A DNA stretch of 64,000 bases from a bacterium. Its GTDB lineage: Bacteria > Electryoneota > RPQS01 > DYHQ01. The DNA is taken from NCBI GenBank assembly GCA_030622545.1, contig JAUXGA010000001.1:1-64000 (forward strand), written 5' to 3'. The position numbers and the translations under genes are program-made. Shown here in pieces: positions 17,435 to 29,500 of the stretch. Each line of letters opens with the position of its first letter. Within the stretch, counting starts at the first letter, position 1. Below the pieces are notes generated by a model, which was given only the letters and a program-made list of their open reading frames with translations, searched no databases and was not told the DNA's origin.

Positions 17435-17833
17435 ATGCAGGCTCTTGGTCGCCAGATTGTCGTCGAATACTACAATTGCAATCCGGAAAAGTTGAACGAT
17501 ACGGCGTTGATTAAGCGTGCGATGCGCGAAGCAGCGAACGCGTGCGGCGCTACGGTCGTTCAGGAAGCTTTTCATCTGTTTAATCCTCACGGTGTATCCG
17601 GTGTGGTAGTCATCGCTGAATCGCATCTGGCGATTCACACCTGGCCGGAATATGGATATGCCGCCGTGGATCTGTTTACCTGCGGGGAAGAGATCAATCC
17701 CGAGGTCGCTTTCGAGTATCTGCGGGATGCTTTGGAAGCAGGCAATTTTTCTGCGATGGAACTGAAACGGGGAATGCTGGAAGTCGCACGCGGCCAAAAG
17801 CTGCCGTTCAAACCTGAACCGGTGGCGACGTAA
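17435..17833 (+). CDS. speD: S-adenosylmethionine decarboxylase proenzyme (prokaryotic type)
   Basis: [18 protein letters not shown]...[44 protein letters not shown], with the ESHLxxHTWPE processing motif. Confidence 0.96.
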   Translation: MQALGRQIVVEYYNCNPEKLNDTALIKRAMREAANACGATVVQEAFHLFNPHGVSGVVVIAESHLAIHTWPEYGYAAVDLFTCGEEINPEVAFEYLRDALEAGNFSAMELKRGMLEVARGQKLPFKPEPVAT

Positions 17834-18301
17834 ATGATTTTTCCGATGCCGGATAAGTTTTTTCTTGTCAGTGGAAGCGCGGAAGGTCCGACATTCTTGA
17901 ACTCCTTTGATAACGCTCTCCTGGCGGCGGGTATCGGAAATACGAATCTTATCCGCATCAGCTCTATTCTTCCTCCCGGCGCACGTGAAATTCCGGCCAC
18001 CACGTTGCCCTTTGGGAGCCTCGTGCCGATGGCTTACACGAGCGAGAGCAGCGACGTCCCTGGAGAACTCATTGCAGCGGCGGTGGCGGTCGGCTTGCCC
18101 CAAGAAGAAGATCAGCCGGGAGTGATTATGGAACATCACATCCGCGGCTACGCTGAAGATTGCGAAGAAGTCGCCCGGCAATTAATTCGTTCAGCTTTCG
18201 AGAACCGGGGAATTGCCCTACAGGAGATTCGAAGTGTTGCCGTGGAAACAAAAGTGGTTAAATTGGCGACTGCTTTTGCTGGTGTTGTTTTGTGGAAGTG
18301 A
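17834..18301 (+). CDS. pdaD: Pyruvoyl-dependent arginine decarboxylase
   Basis: FFLVSGSAEGPTFLNSFDNALLAAGIGNTNLIRISSILPPGAREI; the ISS motif matches the Ser-Ser self-cleavage site of the family; starts immediately after the speD stop. Confidence 0.92.
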   Translation: MIFPMPDKFFLVSGSAEGPTFLNSFDNALLAAGIGNTNLIRISSILPPGAREIPATTLPFGSLVPMAYTSESSDVPGELIAAAVAVGLPQEEDQPGVIMEHHIRGYAEDCEEVARQLIRSAFENRGIALQEIRSVAVETKVVKLATAFAGVVLWK

Positions 18302-18358
18302 AGAGAGCCAAAGCGGTTCGCTATAGGATGCCGTTATTATTTATAGAGTTATCGATTA

Positions 18359-19192
18359 ATGGATTTGTGGTTTAACGAAGAATTTGTCCCCGGCCTGAGA
18401 GTCTCTTTCCGGGTTACAAAGACTTTGTATCAGGGCAAGAGTCGTTTTCAGAAGATTGATGTTATCGAAACGGAACGCTTCGGGCGTGTCCTGCTCTTAG
18501 ATGGACTTACCATGTTCACCAGTCAGGATGAATTCGTGTATCACGAAATGATTGTGCATCCTCCTTTATTGGCTCATCCCAATCCGAAGCGTGTGTGCGT
18601 TGTGGGGGGAGGAGATGGCGGAGTTATCCGGGAGATACTGAAGCATCCCGAAGTGGAATCTGTGGTTCTCTGTGAAATTGACGAGGAAGTCATCCGCGTC
18701 TGCAAGGAATTCTTTCCGGACATGGGGGCCTCGTTTTCGGATCCGAGAGTGACCGTGCAGATTGGAGACGCCGCGGAGTATATCCGCCCTCAAAAAGATG
18801 CATTCGATGTTATTCTGGGTGATACGACAGACCCAATTGGTCCTGCGGTCGTCCTATTCGAAGAACCTTTTTACGTCTCAGTGAAAAAGGCGCTGAAACC
18901 GAAGGGGATCTTTGTTGCGCAGATTGAGAGTGTTTTTATCTATGGAGATATCATTCCGAAAGTCACTCGCGCTCTCAGGAAGAATTTTCAGGATTGTCGC
19001 TTGTATGGAGCAACGGTACCCACCTATCCGACCGGTTATTGGAATTTCGTTTGGGCCTCCGATAATGTGAATCCCTTTGATGTGAATCAAGAGCGCCAGC
19101 GCCGGATTTGCGCAACGTGTCGTTACTATACACCGGAGCATCAGCGAGCTGCTTTTGTTCTGCCGGCTTTCGCAGCGGAGCTGCAGGCTTGA
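18359..19192 (+). CDS. speE: Polyamine aminopropyltransferase (spermidine synthase)
   Basis: LLLDGLTMFTSQDEFVYHEMIVHPPL, VVGGGDGGVIREILKHPEVESVVLCEIDEEVI, DVILGDTTDPIGPA. Confidence 0.95.
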   Translation: MDLWFNEEFVPGLRVSFRVTKTLYQGKSRFQKIDVIETERFGRVLLLDGLTMFTSQDEFVYHEMIVHPPLLAHPNPKRVCVVGGGDGGVIREILKHPEVESVVLCEIDEEVIRVCKEFFPDMGASFSDPRVTVQIGDAAEYIRPQKDAFDVILGDTTDPIGPAVVLFEEPFYVSVKKALKPKGIFVAQIESVFIYGDIIPKVTRALRKNFQDCRLYGATVPTYPTGYWNFVWASDNVNPFDVNQERQRRICATCRYYTPEHQRAAFVLPAFAAELQA

Positions 19193-20034
19193 GTGATTTT
19201 CTGAAGACAGCAGCCTATCTTGGAGCCTCTCAAGAATGCAAAGCTGCTCGTGTCGCTCTTTTTGGATGCCCGTATGACGGCACCGCCAGTTATCGAGCTG
19301 GAGCGCGATTTGGCCCCGCGGCAATTCGGGAAGCATCGCAGGTTCTGGAAACCTACGACCTCCGAACGAAAATTGATCTGGACAATTGCGCTTTTTGCGA
19401 TCTGGGGGATTTGGAAATCTCTCCGGGAGACAAAACCGGATCCCTCTCGCAAATCGAGACGGCAGCAAGGGATTTATTGGCCGAAGGGAAAATTCCTGCC
19501 GCTTTAGGCGGCGAACATTTGATTTCTTTGCCGCTTGTGAAAGCGGCGCATGCTCTTTTTTCTGATATGGTGCTTGTCCAATTTGATGCGCATTTGGATT
19601 TAAAAGACAAGTACTTAGGTGATCGTCTGAGTCATGCAACAGTCATGCGCCGTGTTGCGGACTTTCTACCTCCGTCACGGATTTTGCAGGTAGGCACCCG
19701 GTCAGGTACATTAGAAGAATACGAGTTTTCCAGAAAGTGCCGGAATTTGGAGGCTAACGCTGAGGACATCCCTCGCTGGATTTCCAACCGGCCTGTTTAC
19801 GTGACAGTGGACTTGGATGTGCTGGATCCGGCCGTTTTTCCGGGCACGGGAACGCCGGAACCGGGTGGTGTAAGTTATGGAATATTAGAAGATTGGCTTC
19901 TCTCGCTGACTGGACAAAACATCATCGGCTGGGATGTAGTCGAACTAGCCCCACATTGGGATCCTACCCATGTTTCGTCTATTGTTGCCGCCAAAGTCGT
20001 ACGTACACTTATGAGTCTTACGGCAGTCTGTTGA
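19189..20034 (+). CDS. speB: Agmatinase
   Basis: ALFGCPYDGTASYRAGARFGPAAIREAS, LGGEHLISLPLVKA, VQFDAHLDLKD, VTVDLDVLDPAVFPGTGTPEPGG; TTG start overlapping the speE stop (TTGA) is likelier than the upstream track start. Confidence 0.92.
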   Translation: MSDFLKTAAYLGASQECKAARVALFGCPYDGTASYRAGARFGPAAIREASQVLETYDLRTKIDLDNCAFCDLGDLEISPGDKTGSLSQIETAARDLLAEGKIPAALGGEHLISLPLVKAAHALFSDMVLVQFDAHLDLKDKYLGDRLSHATVMRRVADFLPPSRILQVGTRSGTLEEYEFSRKCRNLEANAEDIPRWISNRPVYVTVDLDVLDPAVFPGTGTPEPGGVSYGILEDWLLSLTGQNIIGWDVVELAPHWDPTHVSSIVAAKVVRTLMSLTAVC

Positions 20035-20193
20035 GTCGGGTGCTGTAATCTTCTATACAAACTATTGTTTTATTATTAACATAGGGTTTTTCAAAGCATT
20101 TGCTGAGAGGCAAGAATCCGCAAGGCCGCGTCTGATAACCCTTCACGGGCATTGCGGAATTTAGACTTAAGTGAAAAAATTTAAACTTTTTAC

Positions 20194-20222
20194 TTGACAA
20201 ATTCTTTTTCATTCGTTATATT
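20194..20222 (+). promoter_or_regulatory. Strong sigma70-like promoter for the giant gene
   Basis: TTGACA (20194-20199), 17-bp spacer, TATATT (20217-20222). Confidence 0.65.
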
Positions 20223-20574
20223 TCAAAATCTTTATAGGATATAAACTTTCAGGAACTTAAGAGCAAGAACGCACCTCAGGACGGGCTCAGAGCCGCTTTG
20301 TGGTTGCGATAAGTGTGTTCGAAATAGTTCAAATGTCAACGGGGAAAATCGGAAGTCGTCCAGAGTGGCGTCTGTTCCTATTTGTTTTTAATTAAATAAC
20401 GGGATTATACGAATGATGAATTCACTACCCTCTTTATCGCCAGGAATCGGGCAGAAACTGCTTCACCTGTTGGGAAAACATAGCACCATTGGAAATCCCG
20501 TAGGGCACGGACGGAAGGTTCTCAGCCCTCGATCAGTCGAATATCGAAAAACTTCAAATAGTGAGGAGAGCTTC

Positions 20575-23500
20575 ATGATGAAATCCACAGCTCTTTTTCA
20601 TGTTTTTGTGCTAAGCGCGCTCATGGTCTGCCTTTTTGGCGGAGCAAGCGCCTTAGCTCAACCGGACATCATCATTGATGGCGGATTCATTGAGTGTGTA
20701 GAAGACACGGCCGGCACAACGCCAAACGGCGTTATCGACGAAGGCACTGACAGTGTGCGAGTGACGGTGTTTGCCGCAATACCTAACGGGAATACCGGCC
20801 CGTACAATCTCTGTTTCGAGGATTCCGTGGAGGCGGGACTCTGGCCAGTCCCGGGTTTGGGTGATTTCGACGCTTCTGTACCGCAGATTAGCTACTTGTG
20901 TAATCCCGTCACGCTCTACCGGATGGAGACTCAGGTAACGGCGAATATGGGATTGGACAGTCTCTACGATGCCGACAGCTGTCTGATTGTTGCGACCCTC
21001 ACCTTCCATCCGCAAAACCTCATCGCAAGCGCGGGTGATGCCGCGCTCTTCAGCGTTACAGTCAAGAGTAACGATGATCTGGATAATGGCCCCTGGTGTC
21101 GTTCTGATCCTTTGACGGTTGTCTTGCCCTGTTCGATCAATACGGTCACCGGCTGTGGAACCATTCTCTGGGACGAGTATGGTGGATTTCGCAATGACAA
21201 CATCGTTGCGATTGACGACTCGGTTTGGTGGGTGTTCGCAGCGGATACAGCCGATATGGACACGTTTTACATTGACTTCAGTTGTATTTCAAGTGATCTG
21301 GGCAGTGATAAAGTCCATTCCGGTTTCACTGGAAAGTATCGGGTCCATGCCTTGGATCTTTTGGAAAACAGTCTGACAGACACTTTTTTTGTGACTTACT
21401 GTGAATGGGATACTTTTTATGGTGATCTATCAACCACATGTTGGGATACCTGCTATGTACTTCGCTGGATAGACAACAATCCCCCGTCAACTTGTTTGGC
21501 CTGTTACGACTCTTGCCATATCGTAAACGGCAACTATATCCCGAATGATACGATGGGTTGGTGGCCTAATTACGGAAGCCCGTGGTGGCCCTATTTGGGA
21601 GTTGGAGACACGCTTCGAATTTTCTGGTCTATCGGTTACGCGGACACTTGTAATTATCCGCCGCTGTCCTCCTGCAGGGGTGACACGGTAGCATTGTGTA
21701 ATACGCTCGAAAGACTTCGGAATTTCGATGCGGCATGGATTGGTGTTGACTTCAGTGGTTTTGTGGACAGCTGTGGAGCCGATCCCACTTGGTGGCCGGT
21801 CAATAGTATTCCTGGCGGGACGAGTCCCTACATGGGCCCAGGTGACAGCCTGATTGCGCCCCACAAGATTTGGATTGGTGGTCCTGGTGGGTATGGTGGA
21901 ATTGAAGGCGATAGCTTGTTATGGGTAGATATCCCGATTGATATCGTCAATTGGCCTTTGATTCAATGCTGCATTGACCCGACGCTCGAAACCGGCAATG
22001 CGCCAGACCTCTACTTCATAGATGATGCGGGTAATGATTATGGACCTGAGGATTACCAGTGTGAATTCTGTATTGATAATGTGTGTCCTGATGGACCATT
22101 GGCGGACCTCAGGCAAGATACTCTGTGCCGCCGCTTCTCTCCTTATGACAGCACAGAAAATAGATGGTGGAGTATTTCTCCGGACTCGATTCGCGTCTGG
22201 CTCGACAGTCTCGATGCGGCTGGGAATCCGGACAGCTTGGAGAACCTCTTCCTCGTCGGTATTGACGTTCGTTCAGAACCGGATGAAATCACCGGCGATA
22301 TCGTAGCGGTATTGGATTGGTTCAATCCATTGTTGGCTCCTCAGTATATTCCTTTCGAAAGAGATACATGGCTCTTCCCTGAAGGACCATATGACAGCGC
22401 TGCATTTGACTGGTATGGCAAGCAGGGAACAGACAGTCTTGATCCATGGCTGGATCTGACAAATATCTGCCCGCTTGGGTTTAATGTAGGCCTCACGTAT
22501 GCCCGCTTTATGGACCGTGCAGGTAATAACTGCATTTGGGGATGGGATAACGATAGTACAACCGTTCTACCGAACTATACGCAACGCAACCGGATTCATG
22601 CCGTGGTGGATACCTGTATTCCGGATGTTGTGGTGCTCTCCGATACCCTGACGGTGATGAACATTGTGCTGGGCTCAGGAGCCCCCGTACCGATTGGTCC
22701 GGAAACTGGCTATCCGACCTATCAGTGGACTACCGGTGATGAAGACCCGATTCTCCGATTCCGTCCGGAACGGTTCTTTGATCAGGGCTTGCACGATTCG
22801 TGTTTGGTTGAGAGACTCTTTGCCCACGTTCTCGTCGAGCGCGTCGTCGAATTCGGTTGTGGTACATGGCCGAATCCCGATGATACCGCTGGCTTCTACT
22901 CCCATGAGGATTCGACGGACGGCTCGGCCACTTGGCTATGGTCTCCGATTGATTTCTACGCCAATGATGTGAACGGACCTATAATTCAATTCCATTGGGG
23001 ACACGAATTCCCCGGCGGTGGATACCTAAATGATGGACTGTATCGTCTGGAGTTGCAGATATTAGACGACGCCGGTATGATATATACAGACCCGTGCTAC
23101 GTCTGGCTGAACGGTACAGGTCCGTGCTTTGATACGGTTCGAGTGGCAGGCCCGGATACCGCGTGTGCGCTGCACTTCTTCACCGATGATACGATGTGCG
23201 TCTATATTGTAACGGACACAACGGCGGAATTTGTGGAAGTTGACTGGAGTTGTATCCCCAACCTGAATACGGATTGCACCTTTGTACATACCGTCTCTTA
23301 TGATTCGACTCATATCGCAGGCGGTCTGGCGGAGTGGATGGTCTGTATTGAAGGTATTCTTGCGGACTATATTGATACCGTTGATACCGACAACAACCAT
23401 TACGAACTTGATTCTCTGGCACAAAAGGGTGTTTGTGACACCAATGATTGTGGATTACAGACGATTGGTGTTTACGCGTGGGATAGTGACAGTGTGATGT

Positions 23501-26500
23501 CCAGGTATTATCAGGTTGATTGCCATCAGATACCCGACGGTTGTCAGGAAGCCATTCTGGGCTTGACGCCGTGTCCGCGTATTGTATCCGGTCACCCAGA
23601 ATTCTTCTTCTATAATCCGGATACTATGGCGGCTGATTCTGCGGCGAATCTTGGCTTCCCGTGGGGGCCTGAACCCGATTGGAATGCCATATCTCCCGGT
23701 AACCTGGACCATGCCTACAGCGCGTCACTCAACTGGGCGCAGGATAATGTTCAGGATACCGTCTTCATGCGAGTATTGATCGACTCTCTGACCATTAATG
23801 CCCTCGGTGGAGATACGATTGAAATCTCCATCCGGAATGATAATGAAACACCGACGCGCGAACGCGTGATTCGGCGACCGCTCTATCATCAGCCCGACAC
23901 ATTGGCGAACAACTCGATCTATCACGGTCGTTTGACGCGCTACTACAATCCCGCCGATGGGCTCCTGACCCCGTACTTCCAGTTTATCTATATGTGGAAC
24001 GGAACCTGGTTTATCAGCGGCGGCATGGACTCGATTGAGATGGTTGATTTCAATAAACAGGATACCGTGCTTGTCACCGTCACAGTGATTGACAGCAACG
24101 ATGCTCTTGAATGCGACTCCGTCTTCGCCGATCTGGATGTTGACAATATCAACCCGGAATTCTATGATTGGACGGGTATAGCAGCCGGAACTCGGGATCC
24201 GAACACCGGTTCGACGCCTTCTGTGTGGAATCTGGGTGTGGATAATGACTGCGGTTTCCGTTTCGGTGAGGGCGATACCTTCAAGCTGAAAGTGAAGCTT
24301 TCCGAATCGGTTCATTTTGATTCGGCAGCCTATCCGAATACGGATGGCTCATGGCGTGATCCGGGTACAGGCGAATGGAAGCTTACTCGGAACTGGCAGA
24401 TTTCGGCGATTGACAACATGACAGAAGACCTTCTGATTGTTGCCGGTGATACGATAAAGGTCTGGCTGGATGAAGTCATTGAAGATTCCGTCGCGTATGA
24501 TTCATCCTATTATACCTTAATAGGTCGCTTTACGAACATTCCGGATGACTATTGCAATACGAATGTTAATCTGTTGATTCGTTCCGCGTGGGATCAGGCA
24601 GGGAACCCCGGTCGCTATAACAACCCTGTCTATACGGATGCCTATGAAGCGGATGCTTGTGAAGATACATCGTTCGCGATTTACATCGTCAATATCGATC
24701 CGTTTATTATCGGATGTCCGCTGGTTTGGAATCTGACGGATTCTATTCCGGGTTGGATTGCGCCGGAAGACCTGGATGTCGAGGTCATCGCAAGTATTAT
24801 CGAGACTCCGGAAGTCTGGGCGTGCACGCTCGGAACGATACCGGATTCGATTCAGCATATCCGCGGTAACTTCCAGCAAATTACGGATGATCCGAATCCG
24901 TGGTTGAATGCGGACTCCGTAGGTGCTTGGTATCTGTGGGCGGATACATCAGTTTGTGATTCGCTCGAATTCTGGGCGCGTGATTACTACTGGTGGCTCG
25001 TTGCGGACTCTTCGGATCTGGCGACGATCCATTGTGATGGCGATACGCTTGACTTCTGGATCCGCTTCAATACATTTGGTGGCGCATCAGACACCGGCTT
25101 CTTCGACGAATGCGTGCAGGTGGATGTCAACGAGCCGGTGTGGGTCAATGCCTGGGCAGAGGATACAGCCGGTACAATGGAGATTACCGACACGACTTGC
25201 GCTGATCCACATGCCCCGATCATTCTGTGGGCCAATTTCACAGATGATATGATCGATTGTCCCACTGGCAACGGCCTTGGAGTGGTTGACACTTTAATTT
25301 GGGCAGATATTAGCGGAATTACGGGCGACACTACTGACACGAAGGTAGCGCCGGATTCGATTTGGCCAGATCTTGGGGTTCCTCCTTATGGATATGCTTT
25401 CTGGACCGTAATACCGGATACGGCTTTCTGGTGCCATGCCGAGACGCTTGTTACATGGGACGCGCTCGCATTGACAGACTCGATTGGGCATTATGACCGC
25501 GAGCTCTTCTTCCGGGATACTCTTTGCTTCCATAGCGATTGTATGCCGCCGGTGTTTGACTACGCGGTAGCGGGTTGTGATACAGATACCGTTACCGTGC
25601 CGACTCCCACTTGTGTTAATATGCCGATTTATGGTTATTTAAGCCCCGGCAATCCGATCTATCTGCTTGCTTGCTTCAATGATCCGGATACCGACTCGAG
25701 TCTTGGAATCGATTCTCTTTGGGTGGACCTCAGCGAACTCGACATGACGACGTCGGGCTGGATTGCGGCGGAGGATACCTGTTGGGCGGATTCCTTCTAT
25801 ACTGTTTGTGGATATTGGGGCTACACGACTTCTTATGTTCTGAACCAGCCGTTTGATAATCTCGATACAGCGTGGGTCTGGTTCAAAGCTATGGACAACT
25901 TTGGTAATGTGGATTCCTTCCATGTTGCCATAGGTGTCATAGATACACTTCCGCCGATTGTGGACTTCATTTACACGATCGGAGACGACTCCGTCCGAGC
26001 CTATGTTACACCGGCGGACGAACATGTAACGGTTTACGCAGATCTCATTCCGGGTGATACCTATATGGCCAGCGGGCCCAAGGACGTTTGGGCGGACTTC
26101 TCTCGCTTCATGTGCGACTCCGCGCAGCGTGCGGGATATGACACGCTCTACGCTGACTTGGTTTATGAGACATCTCCGGGTAACTGGCGAGCCTTCTGGG
26201 GTTACGACTCCCTCTATTATGTATCTCTTGGATACAATTCTATCACTCCGTTCTTCCTCCATGTTTGCGACAGTCTCCACATGCCGGCCAATCTGTCGCC
26301 ACCGGATGGACCGGATCCGATCGGTCTCGATGTCGGTGCGGAAGGCTTATACGACACTCTATGGGTCCATGTGACCGACTCGGCTTGCAATGTCGGTACT
26401 CATTATAATATCTTTGAAATCAGCGGCGGTGATTCGACCGTACCGGATGTGGATTCCGTCTGGGTAATGACGAACCGCTGCGATACAACGTTAGGTTTCA

Positions 26501-29500
26501 TTTCCTCGCAGCCGCTTGATAGCCTCCATATTGAGGTCTGGGCATGGATGGATACCATGTTCAATGGTTACGAGGACACACTGCGTATCGATAGCTTGCA
26601 GGCAGACCTCGCTGGTCTGAATCCAACCTTATATGGCTGGACCGATTGGGGTATGCCCGGTCACTATGGTGGTTGGCCGGTTTATGGTGACGCCAATGAT
26701 CCGAACCACGGGCAAGCTTTCTGGGATCTTGTCATGGACGGTCAAGGCCGGACGCGACTGGTCGCCAAGTGGGTCAATCTGACCGCGGAAGGTCTCGGCT
26801 GTGGTGATTCCGTTGTTGTGCCGGTGAAAGGCATCCGTCAAACCGGCGGAGGCGGCAGCCACGGCTACTATCTGGATGTTGAATACGGCCAGGCGTGGGT
26901 GGACACGACACGACCGTACATCTACGATATGCGCGTTTATAATTCCACTGTAAGTCCTGACGATACTACCTGGGTCAGCCCGAACTTCCCGGTTTATGTT
27001 GACATTTGTGCCGTGGATACGATCTGCTGGCCGGGCTATGGCAACGAGCCGGGCTTTGATCTGGCTATGGGTGATCCTCCCGATGGTCCATACATCAGCT
27101 TCTGCGCGGGAGCAGAAAATGCTCTGCGTGATCTGTGGACTTGGGATACGACCAGCTTTAGTGTTGAATACAACGGTGGCGATACCGTTTGCTTGCGGTG
27201 GATCGGGATGCCGATTTATGACGACACGTGTAATCTTGTAGATTATGATAACTTGAATGGCTGTGTTACGGCCTATATTCAGGATTGTCTCTCGAATCCG
27301 GCTTATCCGGTGACCAAGGAAGTGACTACTGACGATCGTCCGCCGGAATATGTACTTTCAGCGGTACGCGGCGATTATACCTTTGAGACGCCCTTCCCCG
27401 GCGATCCGGACTCCGTTGGTATTGACAGCGTGCTTGTGCTGCGTCGAGGCATCTATAACCTTGACTGGGACAGCCTGATGACTGTCTATGTGGTCGTAGA
27501 CAACTGGCCGGGCGATACGCTTATCAGCTTTACGCAGACTTGGATTGATTTCCGCCATCCAACGAACCATCCGGCGCTCAATTTCATGATTGACGGACCG
27601 GATACAGTCGCGAATCCGGATGTCGTGTTCTACAATACGGACGGCATGCATCGCGACAGTATCGTTTGGTATGTGCCGCTTTATGGCTCGGAGCTCTTTG
27701 ACGTAACGATTCCTTCAGACAAATATTACTTCGCTCTGCAGCTTTCTGATACATTCGGGAACAGCATCGGTGATACAAACAGTATGGGCGAGTGGACTAC
27801 GCTCTTCTGTGACAGTTCTGATGAAGGATTGGACAGCGCGATTGTCTTCACGATTCAGAATTACAATGTCCCGAATCCGGGTATGGTGCTTCTCGCTGAC
27901 AGCATGAACAAGTGGAACAACGAGAAACTCAGCCCCGATACCGCTGAAAACCTCTATAAGATCTGGCATCCAATGGGTGCTAAGAGCGAGGAAGAATTAG
28001 AATGGCGCTGGTACACCAACAGCACACGCTTCTTCATCTTTGTCGAAGATCCGGTTCTCCAACATGACCTCATTGATAACGACGCCGATGGACTTGTCGA
28101 TGAGCTTGGCGAAGGTGTGGACTTCTACACTGCGGATGTGCGCATCAACAACTATCCGCAGGTCGCGCATGTTGACTCGATGAATTCGGGCGGCGTGTGG
28201 ATTAATTACCTATGGTTCGAAGACAACTTCAGTGAAGGCCAGTATAATGTCGAACTCTTTATCAGCGACATTTACGGTCACCGCGATACGCTTGGGCTGG
28301 CGATGTATAGTCCCGACACCCTGGCTCTGCAGTTCTTCGAAGACGAGTCCTGCCCGATGGGTGTCCAGATGGTATTTGCAGACACCAATATGGTAGACGT
28401 ACCGATAAATTATAACGGTATGGACGTGACTGCTCTTGATTTGAGCCTGTATCAACTCCCCGATAGTCTTTTTGTCTATAAGAACTTTGCCTGGTTGGAT
28501 ATTGAACTGACCGATTCGACGATCTTCAACAGCATTCCGCCGGTTCCGGGTTCAGGTGTTGATACGGATACAAGCACGACACCGGACAGCACGAACTGGA
28601 ACAACGGCCTGGCAACCAGTATCGTACTCTATGATCCAACCATGACGCCGGTGCCTCACTTTGTCCAACGCTACTATTTGGATCTAGCAAACTTCCCGCA
28701 TGCCACCTTGGTGGATACAACCGGTACGGCTTTGGAGTCCCTGCCGGACGGCATCTATACGATTGTACTCGATCCCCTTGACCGTGTCGGGAATTCATGC
28801 GTTTACACATGGCAGTTTATCCTCGACCGCACCTGTCCGTCGATTGATTCGCTTTATGTGACGCAATCAGGCTTCGGCATTGCGGAGGATACCCTCTATG
28901 CGTCGTGGGATTATGTCGAAATCAAGGCACACGTCAATGACTTGCTTGACGGTGTTGACAGTGTCGTCTTCGACTACTGCTTCGACGCGAATCGCGACGG
29001 TGTGCTCGACGCGTATCCGTTCTGGATTCAGGCGAACATTCTGAGTGTGCCGAACTCCGCGACGGATTCGACCTATATGTGGGCATGTTACTGGAGCGTC
29101 ATGAATCTGCCGTGGTCGTCGGAAGATACCCTCGGCATGCCGCCGGTAGATACGCTTGGTCGCTGCATCAACCGTTACTTCGTGCGAATCCAGGCATGGG
29201 ACCACTTCAGCAATACGTGCGAATATTACATCCCGGTGGACATCATCGACGACATCGCTCCGCTGGCCTATATTGTTTATCCTCCGCAGGGAGCGGTATT
29301 CAACTCGCAGATTGACAGCGAAATGGTTGTCACGGCATACGACTCTGTCGGTGGAACCTATGATCCGATGCCGGGCGACACCTTTACCTTCAATCCGCTT
29401 GGCCGCTGGTTCGATCTGGCCAAGGGCATGTTCCAGTACAAGTACTACGAAGCGCCTGGCACCTACGTGTCCGGCAACGACGACCCGGCTGCTGGCTGGG

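Noticed and set aside
20117-20158. Inverted repeat TCCGCAA...TTGCGGA downstream of agmatinase, considered as a terminator
   Set aside because: Long loop, short arms and no T-tract; left unassigned.
20413-20574. N-terminal 54-aa extension of the giant ORF given in the track
   Set aside because: No ribosome site upstream, not signal-like, and a clear signal peptide with GAGGAG begins at 20575.
20223-20574. Possible c-di-GMP (GEMM) or other known riboswitch in the giant-gene leader
   Set aside because: No recognisable consensus core (for example GGCAAACC or GCAAAGCC) found by eye; needs an Infernal scan.
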